A stretch of 57,500 bases of DNA from the NCBI GenBank assembly GCA_963575745.1, contig CAUYUJ010015283.1:377410-434909 (forward strand), written 5' to 3'. The translations under genes were made by a program, and so were the position numbers. The DNA is from Prorocentrum cordatum. Taxonomy: Eukaryota > Sar > Dinophyceae > Prorocentrales > Prorocentraceae. Below are positions 39,571 through 50,760 of this stretch, piece after piece (position 1 is the first letter of the stretch; each line of letters begins with the position of its first letter). A model generated the notes under the pieces. It ran no database searches and was not told the origin of the DNA. It was given only the letters and a program-made list of their open reading frames with translations.

Positions 39571-42370
39571 GTGCCTAAGATCAAGAGGGAGCTCGCTAGG
39601 CAGACCGCGCGAGAAAAGCGCAAACAGAAAATCCGAGAAAAGTTTGGAGAGAGTTTAGAGCCCCGTCGGCAGGGAAGACATGAGCGCCAGGAGGGCGCAG
39701 ACGACGAGACCGACAAGGCCTCGGAGGCGCCCAGCTGCCACCGCTCCGCCGATTGGGGCAACATCTCCGAGTGCGACCCGTGGGCTGACGAGAGCAACTT
39801 CACATCAGTTGCACCGCCCGCGGCCCCGCTTGCAGCTATCCCTCGCCCCTCTGCCCTAGTCGAAGCTGAATCAGTCGAGTGTCGCGCCACTACTCAGCCC
39901 ATGGGGGCCGAGCGCCCCCCGAGTAAAGCGCCCAGCCCCGCAGACTGAGAGGTCCACTGGTCTCGCGCGTCGGAGATGTCGTCTCAATCGGTGAGCTCAG
40001 GGCCCCCCGTAGAGTCTCAAGCCGAGTTTCAAGTCAGCGGTGAAATGTTGGTGCAGGCTCGGAGAAAGGCCGGGTTCACCCCAAATGCTGCTTGCGTGCC
40101 TGCTGATGCTGTTGCCAAGTCCGTAGCATGTTGGCTAGGGTCTCAGGCTTCGGCAGCTCCACGCATCAGTTCACTTTATTGTAGCTGGGTCCGCGCGGTG
40201 GAAGAGGCCATCTACGCCCGCCACCACAGGCCGCCCCCACCCTATCACGCGGGCAAGCAGCGAGGTTCCGCATCGGCGCCGCGCAGCAGTCAACTGCGCA
40301 GAGATTGGAGCCTCTACGAGACAAGGTCAGCGGCTGGTGGACCAGGCTAGCCACAGCCCTCACGTCTCTCCTTCAGTATCGTCGGCGACATACGGAGGCA
40401 AGCAGCAGCAGCATATACTCGTGGAGGCAATCGACGCGCTTCGTGGTAGCATACCAGAGGAGGCGCACCGTGTCCTTCGGATGCGCGGCCCCCGCGCCTG
40501 GTCGCATTGGAAGTATTGTTCTACTTGGGGTGGTGCCAGGATCCCCTTCAGAGGTTGGCTTGACAGCAGGCTGTGACTTCGCTGAGAAGCTCGCTCGGCG
40601 AAGCCAGCAGAGGGCAATTCATCGGTCGATCTCGTCTTTCGGAGACTGGGCAGAGACCGCTCCAGCGGTCGGTGCCCTACACAAGGCTATTCGATCTTCA
40701 CCTCTGGCCTCCGACTCAGTCGAAGTTGGTAATCGTGCGCTTATTCACCCGCGTGACGTGCTGGATCATAAAACCCAGCAGTGGCGCGAGTTGTGGGCAC
40801 CGCAGGGGCAGGGTCACGAGCAGTTGCTAGATTTGTTCGGAGATCTCAGGCGCCGCGCCCAGGACGAAGCACTGCCGCCCATCGAGGTCGCCGACCTTCG
40901 ATCTGTGCTTCGACGTATGAAGCCCTCGTCGGCGATGGGAGTTGGCCGGTTGTGTTCTTTGGACGTGGGTCGCCTGCCAGGCATCGCTCTGGCCGAGCTG
41001 GCAGCTTGTCTTTCTCTATGTGAATTTCATCAAGTGTGGCCACGCCAGGTCTTGGCCACCGTCGGTACATCGCTGCCGAAAAAGGTCAGCGGCGATCGAG
41101 TCATCGGGCTTTTTTTATCACATGTCGGCAGAACGTGGTCACAGGCCCGCGAGGGCTACGTCGAGACATGGGCGGACCATTGCGAGGCGCGTTGGGATGC
41201 CGCGGCGCGCGGCAATTCTGCTGCACGGGCGGTTTTTGTCAACGAACAGTCGTCGAAGGACTAGCGGGGCGGCTTGGAGTTGCGCGCGGGCATGGTCTAT
41301 GTGACATAGCGCAGTTTTATGATAGTGTGGGTTGGTATCGCATCGGGGCCGCAGCATTGCGCCTCGAGCTTCCTGCTGAGATCCTTGGGCTCGAACTCCA
41401 GCAATGCATGGCAGTGCGGTGCGCGAGGCAAGCTGGAACATATGGCCCCCCGCCTTCTGCCCCGCCCGCTCAATCGTACATGGGGCTGAGGGCAGGCGCG
41501 CGGTTCGGGAAGTGCGCTACTCCTTTTACAGTGTCAAAGATCACAACCGCCCACGTGAATGTGTCTCATCGACTTTGGGTGGACGACCTCGCCCAAGTGG
41601 CTCGTGGCCCGAGGATCAGCATGCGTGAGCAGATGACGATTTGCCTTCTCGACACGTGCCACAGCACGGAAGCAGCAGTCTTGAAGATCTCCCCCAAGAG
41701 CCTCGGGATTTGCAGTCGCATCGAGGATGCGCGCATCATCACTCGGCATGTGGCCGTCCATGGAATCAAGTTGAAGTCTGCTAGCCATGCTCCCCATCTC
41801 GGCGCCGGCTTGAGTGGCAGGCGGAGGCAGGCACGGGCTACGAGACGATCGAGAGCAACTAAGCACCACGCGACGTCGGCCAGGATCGCTAGATCCGCTC
41901 GGACACTTCGGCGGCATCGGCTCACCAGTCGGCTTGAGCAGCAAGGCGCGTCGCCAGCAGGACTTTGCGCTCGCCAACTCCACGGCGTTTTCGGAGGTCA
42001 GATGGCCTCCGTACGTCGGCAGCTGGCCAACTCATCTGCCCCCCCGACTCACGGGCAGGTGCGTTGCGACGCTCCTCGACCTCAAGGTGCCGCAGCGGGC
42101 CCAGCCTACCGTCTGCCCTTGGACACGCTGAGGATGTGGCTGGCCACGTGGGTCTCTGAACCTCATCTTCGAGTCAGCGTCGGTCGCACTCGAGGTGGTT
42201 TGGTTCAGTGGCTCACGGGCCTCCCCGCGGCTCAGCAGCGTCGGAGGATCCGAGGGCCCCAGGCGACGGTCATCACCTACCTTTTGAACGCATGCTGGCA
42301 CCCAGCAGCGGCCAATTCCTGGGACATCCCCGACGGCGCGAGCAACTGGAATCAGGCCTTATATCCCTGA
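39571..42370 (+). pseudogene. LINE linker and reverse transcriptase, two frames
   Basis: After a charged linker and a typical aromatic segment (SLYCSWVRAVEEAIYARH), the frame from 40305 holds DLRSVLRRMKPSSAMGVGRL and TSLPKKVSGDRVIGL (RT blocks 0-2), then RTWSQAR. Near 41235 the frame shifts and continues with the first catalytic Asp in LCDIAQFYDSVGW. The Asp-Asp pair follows in RLWVDDLAQVARG (about 41580). Then come LGICSRIEDARIITRHV and GIKLKSASHAPHLGAGL, typical thumb sequence, to the stop at 42370. Both catalytic blocks are present; the frameshift is the main break. Confidence 0.8.
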
Positions 42371-42392
42371 GGTGTTCTTTCAAGGGCTTCAA

Positions 42393-43950
42393 TCAACTGT
42401 GCAGGCCCAGCTGTGGGCGGATGCTGCCAAAAACACTTTGACGGCTGTGGAATGGAAGGTGGCATGTGTAATCATTCGCATCGGCAGTTATTCCAACAAT
42501 TGGAACAGTGGCCAGGTGGACCTCGGCTGGCAGGACTGAAACTGGCGGCAACGGCGGGGGCCTCTCGGCCCAGGACCAGGAGGCAATCGCGCTGCAAGCA
42601 GAAGATCGCTGAGGAATGCCCGCGCTGTCGAGCCGCACATGAGATTAGCTTCCACAGGATCTGGGGATGCGAGTCTCGATCAGCCAGCCCCGTCTACCAG
42701 CTGAGCGAGCAGCACGTCGGCAAGACCTACGCCCAGGCCGAGGCCGAGGAATGCTTCTGGACGAGGGGGCTGCTGCCATTGTCGTGGGTCGCCGTCGAGG
42801 ACCCACCCGACTGCGAGCAGTGGCGTGTTTCAGAAGGCGCAGGTTTTACTTGATTTTGACGAGGCTCGGATGATCACCCCCTCTACCCTTCGGTGACGCC
42901 AGCACCATCCTCGCCTTCGTCGGGTCGGTCTCAGAGTCGCCCTGTTTCGCACGCTTGACGGCGACATGCACATTTCACTCGGCATATGGTCAGCCCTTCA
43001 GGGGATCGGCGAACCGTTGTGCTCGGGGAGTTGTATTGTCTGTGGGCGTGCTTGCGCGAGAGGGGAGGGCATATTACAGACACATCGGATAACTCCACAC
43101 TGTGTTCAGGTTGGTATGAGTCTCGTTGGCTGTCCCCGTTCGGAGCCGGTGCTGACCTCTGGTGGGAAATCGGACAGGAGATCGCCCGCAAGCCCGACCT
43201 GCATGGCACAGTTTTGTTCTTTCATTCTCACCTCGGAGCCGAGCACATGGTAGGTGAGCGCGCTCCCAGGCGAATCGTTGCAGGCGACACTGTTGCAAAT
43301 GAGTTCGCCGCCGCAGGAGCTCAGGTTGCACGTTTGTCCGAGGGAACGCGCAGGCGGGTACATAGTGTTGGGAGTATGGCTTTCGCCGTGCGCACACGCA
43401 TATTACAGAGCACGCTTGAAGCAACCCATGCTGAAGATTTTTTTGTTGCAGGCTGAGGACGTTGGGGGTTCGGCGCAGGCAACGTAAATATTCTTCCGTG
43501 GCCGTCCGACCCCCTGCAGCAAGTATTTGTGCAACGTTCGCCTCGTAACACCACCTCGGCGGTAACGGCCGTAGTTGCACGCGATGTCACGGGTCGGCTT
43601 CGCCCGCATGTAAGCACGAGTGGCTGAGCTCACCATGTTTTGAATTAGTTAGTGTGGGTGGCTTGATTGGCAGACCCCCTCCTGGGCGAAGGGTGCACGT
43701 CATGGGGGGGGGGTACGCTCACGGGTCTCACACTGTAATGTTTCACACGGGGCTGACGGTGTGGTTTTGCAATGTCTGTGGGAGTTTTGCAGCAGAACAG
43801 CTAGCACAGCTCGGTAAGGAATGCACCAAACGCCTCGACGGTAATCGAAGCGATTATCGCAGACGTATTCTCCAGGGTCTGGGGCCCAAGGTCTACAGCA
43901 AGCGAGAGCAAGCCAGAAGAGCCAAGAAGCAGCGGGTTTAATCTGCTTCT
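42393..43950 (+). pseudogene. LINE post-RT Cys motif, RNase H-like region and C-terminus
   Basis: KIAEECPRCRAAHEISFHRIWGCES (read as two motifs, C-x-x-C and H-x-x-W-x-C) lies at about 42600-42675. The RNase H-like part (42986-43456) has ELYCLWACLRERGG, ITDTSDNSTLCSGW and VAGDTVANEFAAAGAQVA with the last acidic residue. A final short frame from about 43654 gives HGSHTVMFHTGLTVWFCNVC and ends with an Arg/Lys-rich tail at 43941. Stops separate the three parts. Confidence 0.65.
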
Positions 43951-43995
43951 ATTCGTAACCGACACAGTCGCCATACCCATAACTCTGTAACCCCT

Positions 43996-44082
43996 CCTCA
44001 CCCTCCTCCTCCTCCTCCTCCTCCCACCTCCTCCTCCCACCTCCTCCTCCCACCTCCTCCTCCTCCTCTTCCCTCTTTCTTC
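43996..44082. repeat. CTCCTCCCA-type microsatellite
   Basis: CCTCCTCCCAC units just past the LINE end. Confidence 0.9.
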
Positions 44083-44426
44083 CCCTCCTCGGTTTCCCGG
44101 AGGGGGTGGGGGCACCGCCTCTACATGGAGGCCCGAAGCCTTTTCCGATACCTCTCCGCAGCCTCACCCCGCGATTTCCTCGAGGGTCGAGCCAGGGATC
44201 GGCGTCCCCCCAGCATGCTTCTGCTATGTGTTCGTCGCCCCCCCAGGGGCGACGCGCGCTCCGAGAAATCTTATGGTACACGCGTCGTGGCGGGCGCTTT
44301 CTGGCCACACCGCTCGAGAAACTATATATCGGGTCGGGCGCGCGCCTCCAAGGCGGACATATACTATTAGTATGTCTCTGTGCGTCCCAAGTGAGGCGGG
44401 GAGATTCGTAGCTCCAAGGCCCAGGA
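44083..44426. other. no recognised gene
   Basis: GGTCGGGCGCGCGCC...GCGC-type words only. No motif. Confidence 0.4.
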
Positions 44427-44590
44427 TTAAATCGGGCATGTCCCTCCACAGGAGGAATATTCCAAAATAGTCACAACATAGTCAGGGGACGTTTTTTATA
44501 CTATGTTTTGGGTACTTGTTTGATTTGTTCCGTATTTGTATCATTTTTCGTCCAAAAACCGCCTGTAGGAGGACACATGCCCGACCTAAG
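44427..44590. mobile_element. TIR element family A, copy 4
   Basis: About 164 bp. Left TTAAATCGGGCATGTCCCTC, right complement TTAGGTCGGGCATGTGTCC. CCCAGGAT lies directly before and again just after (AAG then CCCAGGAT), a good 8-bp target duplication. Confidence 0.9.
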
Positions 44591-44659
44591 CCCAGGATGG
44601 GCCCTGGCCAGGATCGTTCGACGAACGTTTTTGTAACTTTTCTGGGGCCCACCTCATGG

Positions 44660-44792
44660 ATCTGTTCGACTCAAGTTCGACTCAGGTTCGACTCAGCTTC
44701 GACTCAGGTTCGACTCAGGTTCGACTCTCAGGTTCGACTCAGGTTCGACGGACTTTCGACGCAGCTTCGACGCAGCTTCGACGCACGAGTGG
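44660..44792 (+). repeat. 11-bp tandem repeat TTCGACTCAGG
   Basis: About a dozen units (TTCGACTCAGG, later TTCGACGCAGC). Confidence 0.9.
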
Positions 44793-45250
44793 AGCGAGTG
44801 GCTCCAAGAAGGTCCCCAGAATCATCTAAGGATCGGTGAGGAGGTCGGTTCGCATCCCTGGAGAGGAGCGGCCCGCTCAGCCTCAGCCTCAACGGGCAGC
44901 TCGTCGGCACCCCGCCACAGGGGCAGAGGGGCTCCGTGGCAGCCGCAGCAGGCCCGGCGCGGCGCTCGCTCGGAGGAGTCGAGCTGGCAGTGGCGGGGGC
45001 CCGTGCAGACGGGGGTCCGCCAGAGCGCCGGGTCCCGCAGGCTCCTGCAGAGCCAGGGGTGCACAGACCTGGGCCACAGCGCGCAGGATCCCGCAGGATT
45101 CTTGCGCGGCATCTTGTGAAGCCCGACGGACCCGGGTGTGCATTGACCTGGGGTCAGCAGATCCCCGAAGGAGGGCCAGTTGAGACATCTCCCTTCCCCT
45201 CCCTCCCTGCCCGCGGATGAGGCAGAGTGGTCGCGTCTTTGGGGCCCGCC
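44793..45250. repeat. dispersed repeat P, copy 1, with unremarkable flank
   Basis: 45020-45200 shares CAGGATCC-GCAGGAT, GACCCGGGT-TG-ATTGACC and CAGATCCCCGA with 47215-47460. No coding motif; TGACCCGGGTCA-like palindromes are the common feature. Confidence 0.5.
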
Positions 45251-45331
45251 GTTGTCCGCCGCCGCCGCCGCCGCCGCCGCCGCCTCCTCCTCCTCCTCCT
45301 CCTCCTCCTCCTCCTCCTCCTCCTCCTCTGC
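45251..45331. repeat. (GCC)n-(TCC)n compound microsatellite
   Basis: About 10 GCC units run into about 15 TCC units. Confidence 0.95.
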
Positions 45332-45679
45332 CTCACCCTTGCTCGGGAGGGCCGCCCACGTCTCCACGGGCGCCCCTCCAGCTCATGTTCCCGCACACCC
45401 TCCGCCCCGCTTTTCCCCAGTTCTCCCTGTGCCCGTGCCTTCGTCCTGCCCTGGAGCACTGCCCGCGCGGCCTCCCCCTCCCGCCTCCATGGGCCGCGAG
45501 ATAGACGTCGGTCGCGCCCCAGCAAGGGCTTAGCGCCTCAGGAGGCGCAGGGAGGCCGCCCGAACAGAGCCCAAACAGTGGCCTTACAGGCACGCCGCCT
45601 ACGATTCGGCTCCTCCTTTCTCCCCGCCCCCTCTCGCTATCCCCTGCATCCACCTCCTCCTCCCTTCTCGCCTGACGCG
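45332..45679. other. no recognised gene
   Basis: Pro/Arg-rich open frames are compositional only. Confidence 0.4.
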
Positions 45680-46309
45680 CTTGAACTGCGCAAGTGTCGC
45701 TATCTTCGTGAGCCCCTGGGAGGCCCAGCGGAATGGCGTCCTGCGCTCTCTGAAGCTAGACCTCCGGGCTCCCAGGGGTGCTGCCACCTGCGCATTTGTC
45801 ACCGCGTTCGTAGGCTCCTGGGAGGCCAAGCGGAGTGTAGTCCTACGCGCACCCAGGCGAGACCTCGCGGCTTCCGTGGGGGCTGTCAGTTTCGCGGGGT
45901 TTTCGAAGGAGCGGAGCGACGTCTTTCGCGCACCCCAGATGAGACCTCGCGGCTCCCTGGGGGGTGCGACTTGCGCAACTATTGCCACTTTCGTGGGGCC
46001 CTGGGGAATCCTGGCCGAGCGACGTCATGCGCACCCTCAAACGAGACCTCGCGGCTTGGGAGGCCCAGCGGAGAGACGTCATACGCACATCCAGACGAGA
46101 CCTCGAGATTCCCTGGGGGCTGCCACCTGCGCAACCGTCGCCACTCTCGCGGGCTCCTGGGAGGCCCAGCGGAGTGACGACGTACGCGCACGCGCCCGGG
46201 ATTTCGCGGCTCCCCGGGGGGCCTGCCTGCCGCGCGCAGCCTCTGCCAGTGTCGTGGGGTCCCGAGCGGCCGAGCGGGTCGTCGCGTCGTGCGCACCCCC
46301 GAGCGAGAC
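45680..46309 (+). repeat. irregular ~100-bp minisatellite
   Basis: About seven units. Phrases CTGGGAGGCCCAGCGGA (45718, 45820, about 46059, 46159) and GCGAGACCTCGCGG (45857, 45939, 46041, 46095, 46303) alternate with GGCTGCCACCTGCGCAA. Spacings vary between about 54 and 113 bp, indicating deletions within units. Confidence 0.75.
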
Positions 46310-46459
46310 CTCGCGATTTTGGGGGGCCGTCCACCTACGCAGCTGTCGCCACTGTTCGCGGAGGGAGGAGGGAGGAGGGAGGAGGGCTGGTTATGGATCG
46401 CGTTGATGGGCATCCGGCCTCCCCTGAGCACAGCTCTCGCGCTCGGGACAGTCAGGAGG
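46310..46459 (+). repeat. 150-bp duplication K, copy 1
   Basis: Nearly identical to 46862-47011 (TTTTGGGGGGC-GTCCACC, CAGCTGTCGCCACTGTTCGC, GGTTATGGATCGCGTTG). Only a handful of substitutions, so this duplication is young. Confidence 0.9.
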
Positions 46460-46623
46460 GAAAGAGACACACAGACACCACAATTCATCGTCGACTCTCA
46501 GGAAAATAAAGAAAAATATGGGAAGTGGGGGGGAAGATGAAAACCTAGAAGATGTGGGAAAATACGGGAAATCCTGGGATGTGTGTATATTTTGTGTGTT
46601 TGTGTGTCCCTGGGCCCCTTGAG
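46452..46623 (+). repeat. dispersed repeat L, copy 1
   Basis: CAGGAGGGAAAGAGACACAC, AAATATGGGAAGTGG and TTTGTGTGTCCCTGGGCCCC match 53039-53205, which lies in intron 2 of the PLP gene. Confidence 0.75.
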
Positions 46624-46677
46624 ATAGGCCATCTTGTGCTTGTCTGTATCTTTGCTGCTAAGGTTGCAGTGGTGGGG

Positions 46678-46718
<41 letters not shown>
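46678..46718. repeat. (CAG)n microsatellite
   Basis: About 13 CAG units. Confidence 0.95.
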
Positions 46719-46861
46719 GGTGTTCCCCCCCCACAGCGGCTCTGTGCTGATCGCTGTCGACGCGGAGACTGTCCTGAGAAAATTCGGTTGAGCTCCTTTG
46801 CAGCAGTGCTCCAGGGTAGTTTTATGACATTTCTGTCCACTGTGACTGTAGGCTCGCGAAC
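46719..46861. other. spacer, nothing recognised
   Basis: No motif. Confidence 0.4.
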
Positions 46862-47011
46862 CCTCGCGGTTTTGGGGGGCTGTCCACCCACGCAGCTGTC
46901 GCCACTGTTCGCGGAGGGAGGAGGGAGGAGGTAGGAGGGCTGGTTATGGATCGCGTTGTTGGGCATCCGGCCTCCCCTGAGCACAGCTCTCGCGCTCGGG
47001 ACGGTCAGGAG
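46862..47011 (+). repeat. 150-bp duplication K, copy 2
   Basis: See copy 1. The two copies lie 552 bp apart in direct orientation, with repeat L and the CAG tract between them. Confidence 0.9.
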
Positions 47012-47460
47012 GCCGTACTTCGCATGTTGGAGGCCCGTCACACTCTGCACGTTGGCATGCCTCGCGGGTTACCTCTCGAGACCACCAGCAGCCTGGGGCA
47101 GGAGGGCCAGAGGGGCGCAGGCGAGAACCCGTGGCATCGGTTCGGACCACAGGTTCGGCCCATGAGCCCGGGAAGGGATAGAGAAGTGCGAGGCAGGGAG
47201 CCTCGAGACGGGGGTCAACGCAAACGGGGGTCAGCCAGGGCACCAGATCCTGCAGGATCCTGCGAAGACCCCCTCTGGCTGACCCGGGTTAGGGAGCCGC
47301 TCGTGGCCGCGAGGCGGCCGCACATGTTGGCTGACCCGGGTTTGCGAAGACCTGCGTTGCGTTTTTTTTTTTTTTCCTGCATTGCAGTTTTTGGTTTCCT
47401 GCTGACCCGGGTCTGGATTGACCCGGGTCAGAAGATCCCCGAGTGAGGCAGGGAGATTCT
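47012..47460. repeat. dispersed repeat P, copy 2, with flank
   Basis: 47215-47460 has several GACCCGGGT words, a T14 run near 47360 and CAGAAGATCCCCGA. Similar in order to 45020-45200. Confidence 0.5.
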
Positions 47461-47998
47461 TCTGGACAGCAGATCTGGGCGACCGGCATTTGCAGTGCTC
47501 AAGGCGGCGATGGCGATGCACAGGGCCAGGGACTGTGCTGTGCTGTGCTGACCCGAGGCGCGCCATGCCGCGAGAGTGCTGTGCTCTGTTGTGTTGAGGA
47601 TCAGATCGTCCGTGGCGTCAGAATCCCGATCGCACTGATCTGGATCTTAAGCTCGAGCTGCCTGAACGCATAACTCAGATCTGACCGCAATCGAAACGCG
47701 CGGGGCGCTCGACCAGCTCGAGCTCAAAATCCGATTCAGTTCGGGAGTGGAGCGAACCGAAAGTAGGCGAGTCGGAACAGTTCTATGCCCTGTTGCGTCG
47801 TGGAACAAACATTCCCTGGCTTCCGAACCCTGACAGATCTGAGCTCGGCCTCAAGCTCGAGCTGCATGAACGCATTGCTCGCCCAGCGCTGATTGCAGTC
47901 GAGACCTCATGAACTTATTATATTCCGAAGCAGGGCGAAATGATAAGGGCGAGTCCAAACCGAGGCGAAATGCATCGAGAAGCGGCGGGCCGAAACGC
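47461..47998. other. no recognised gene
   Basis: A duplicated phrase (AAGCTCGAGCTGC-TGAACGCAT) occurs at about 47650 and 47852. No coding motif. Confidence 0.45.
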
Positions 47999-48001
47999 CG
48001 C

Positions 48002-48074
<73 letters not shown>

Positions 48075-48075
48075 T
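47999..48075. repeat. (ACG)n microsatellite
   Basis: About 25 GAC/ACG units. It leads into the CGGACGGCGACGACCG head also seen at 25900. Confidence 0.95.
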
Positions 48076-49464
48076 GCGGACGGCGACGACCGCGACCGCG
48101 AGCTCGGGGCCATTCTGTTCGATATCCAACTGGGTGGCCTGGACACGCAGAACACGTGGCTTCAGCTCGGTATAATCATGGTCGATGCCTCAGTGGGAAA
48201 TGCGGGACTTCACAGGCCGAATGTTATTAACTACACATCTGGTGCCGATTTAGTGATTTTGTCTGCCTCTTATGGGCCCCCCCGCTGGAAGCGCCCGTAC
48301 GGCCACATGTTAGATACCCTTTATTGGGTGACCCGCGCACGTAAACACACGTGGTTCCAGCTCGGGACAACCATGTTAGATACCCCTCTGGGTGGCTCCG
48401 ACACGTGCAATCATCTGGTTCCAGCTCGGTACCACTCTGTTAGATACCCCTCTTGGTGGCCTTGGCACGTGAAAGCACTTGGTACCAGCTCGGGGCCACC
48501 ATGTCAGACATTTTTCTTGGTGGCATGCGCACGTAAAAGCATTTCGTTCCAGCGAGGGGCAAGCGGCAGCCCCCTTGGATATCCACCCCTGCGCGGCCTG
48601 GGCACGAAAAGACACTTGGTTCCAGCTAGGGACCCCCATGTTGGTCCCCCCCTGGGGGTGGCACGAACACGTCAAACACGTGGCTCCAGTTCGGGACCAC
48701 GATATTAGAAATCCCCCCCTGGGTGGCCTGGACACGCGAACGCACGTGGTTCCAGTGCGGGGCCACGATGTTAGATACTCCTCATGGTGGCCAAGACACG
48801 TGACAACACGTGTTTCCAGTTCGGTACCACCACCATGTCAGATACCCTTTTGGGTGGCCTGGACACGCGACAGCACGTGGCTCCAGCTCGGGCCCACCAT
48901 GTTAGATACTTTTCTGGGTGGCATGAGCACGTGAAAGCACGTGGTTCCAGCAATGGGTACGAGGCAACCCTCTTAGATACTCACCTCAAGGCGACCTAGG
49001 CACGTGACAACACATGGTTACAGCTCGGGACCACCATGTTCTATACCCCCTTGGGTGGCCTGGACACGTAATACACTTGGTTCCAGCTCGGGACCACCAT
49101 GTTAGATATCTCCTTGGGTGGCCTGGCACCCTGAAAACACGGGGGTCCAGCGCGGGACCACCATGTTAGATACCCTTCTGGGTCCCAGCTCGGTACCAGC
49201 ATGCCAGATCTCCTTCCGCCTGGCCTGGGCAAGTGGAGACACGTGGTTCCAGCCGCGGGCCCACCATGTTAGATGCATCTCTCGGTGACCCGGGCACGGT
49301 AAAATAGTAATTTCAGCTCGGGGCCACCCCTTAGATATCCACCTGGGTGGCCTGGACATCTAAACGCACGTGATTCCAGCTCGGGGCCAACATGTTAGAT
49401 ACCCCAGTGGGAAATCTGGCCAGTCACCGACCGAAGAAACTGTATCAAGTTATTACATATCTGG
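48076..49464 (+). repeat. 64-bp CACGTG satellite (family S), block 3a
   Basis: Head, one or two units, the ~110-bp module (48195-48312), then about 17 units. The TTCCAG word repeats at 48355, 48419, 48483 and 48547 (exactly 64 bp), with later spacings of 64-73. Most units carry two CACGTG-like sites. Confidence 0.9.
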
Positions 49465-49692
49465 AGGCTGTTTTTTTAGGGTCTGGCGATAACCCGGGTT
49501 ATCGGGCTTGCCCCCCCTCCCCCCTCCCTCAGAATAACCTAACCTTGCCGGTTGTGCAGGTCCGGGGTGGTGGGGCGCGGGCACATGCAGGGCTGCCCAC
49601 AGCGCGAAGGTTAGGTTATCGGCGACCCCCTTCTCCTCCCCCCCCAGATAACCCGGGTTATCGCCGATTCAACAACAACAACAACGGTCTCT
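49465..49692. mobile_element. TIR element family E, complete copy
   Basis: 228 bp inserted in the second module of block 3. The inner TIR is GGCGATAACCCGGGTTATC at 49485 and its exact complement ending 49665. The outer arms are AGGCTGTTTTTTT-GG-TCTGG and the complement of the CAACAACAACGGTCTCT end. Comparison with uninterrupted modules at 26010, 31705 and 48195 gives TGG on both sides, a 3-bp candidate target duplication. No coding capacity. Confidence 0.85.
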
Positions 49693-50039
49693 TGGTGTCG
49701 ATGTAGACTTTTTGTGGCTCTTCTGTCTCCCCCAGGCAGGGGGCTCCCAGACGACCACATGTTGGATATCCACCCTGTGGGTAGCCCGCACACGTCAAAG
49801 CATGGTGCTCCAGCTCGGGGCAACTATGTTAGATTTCCCTTCTGGGTGGCTTGGACACATGAAAACACGTGGTTCCAGCTCGGGGCCACCACGTTAGGTA
49901 CCCCACTGGGTGGCCTGGACAAGTAAAAGCATGTTCTTCAAGTTCGGGACCTCCATGTTAGAAATCCCCCCTTGGGTGGCCTGGGCTCGTGAAATCATGT
50001 GGTTCCTTTTGGGGACAACCATGTTAGATACACCTCTGG
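49693..50039 (+). repeat. 64-bp CACGTG satellite (family S), block 3b
   Basis: The rest of the interrupted module, then about five more units. Confidence 0.85.
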
Positions 50040-50375
50040 GCGACCAGAGGACGTGAAAACAAGCATTTCGCCCGAGACATGCTCTGAATTCTGGCGGCCA
50101 GGGGAGCGACAAAACTAGCGTTTCGCTCGAGGCATCCTCAACCAATTCTGCAAAACAGGCGTTTCGCTCGAGACATGCGCAGCAAACGGCATCGTTCACT
50201 TGACCATGTGTTGAATCGATCGGAATATACAGAACCAGCGTTTCGGTCGGGACATCCTCAAGAGTGAACCCGCTGGCCCTACGCGACTTCGTTTTTGTTC
50301 CAACATTCATCCGCCAGCCCTGCAGGAACTTGGCACAGGGGACGGTTAACCAACTGAATGAGAACGCTTGGCCGA
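50040..50375 (+). repeat. family S tail, copy 2
   Basis: About 335 bp aligned with 31800-32160: GACATNCTCTGAATTCTGGC, repeated GCGTTTCGCTCGAG-CAT phrases, then GGCCCTACGCGACTTCGTTT and AACCAACT-AA-GAGAAC. Confidence 0.75.
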
Positions 50376-50760
50376 AAATACAGTCTCGATGTCCTGCCTT
50401 GTCTGATCCATTCCAGGGTCAGGAAGGTTGCACCAAGTACCATATGGAGTAGCATCAGTGCCATCAGTAGCAGCAGCGAAGCAGCACTGTCAACGCCATG
50501 AGCTTCAAGCGTGGTTGCACTAGATATTGCGTGGGCAGCCTGAGCCGGCGAGTGCATGTATTGTTTGGGGTATATGCTCCATAATAATTTTCCAAGGGGT
50601 GCCTGATGTGGCAATCCGTAGCCTAGCTCGACACAGGCTGGCTCAGTGTGCAGGATTCTTTTGGCAGGTTCAGCTTTTGTGTCTCGGCGGTATTGACGGA
50701 CGCAGCCGAAGTTGGGCAAGCGTGTTTTCAAGTTGTTCGGTTAGTGTGCCTCTGGTCTTA
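50376..50760. other. presumed 5' flank of the PLP enzyme gene
   Basis: The exon 1 frame is open upstream to 50527 but contains no ATG before 50761 and looks unconserved. A pyrimidine/T-rich stretch followed by GGTTAG at about 50735-50741 could serve as a trans-splice acceptor. No TATA box or other promoter motif is recognised. Confidence 0.4.

Noticed and set aside
45227-46406. Repeat-protein-like frames across the ~100-bp minisatellite
   Set aside because: Unit spacings are irregular (54-113 bp) and change frame, so the repeated peptides come from DNA repeats rather than selection on a protein.
48115-49460. Regular 64-bp repeats as a possible CRISPR array
   Set aside because: Units are directly adjacent and diverged along their whole length, with no repeat-spacer alternation and no cas genes.
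50608-50630. TCCGTAGCC upstream of the PLP gene, resembling the start of a spliced leader
   Set aside because: The match breaks after nine bases and lies about 150 bp before the ATG; likely chance.
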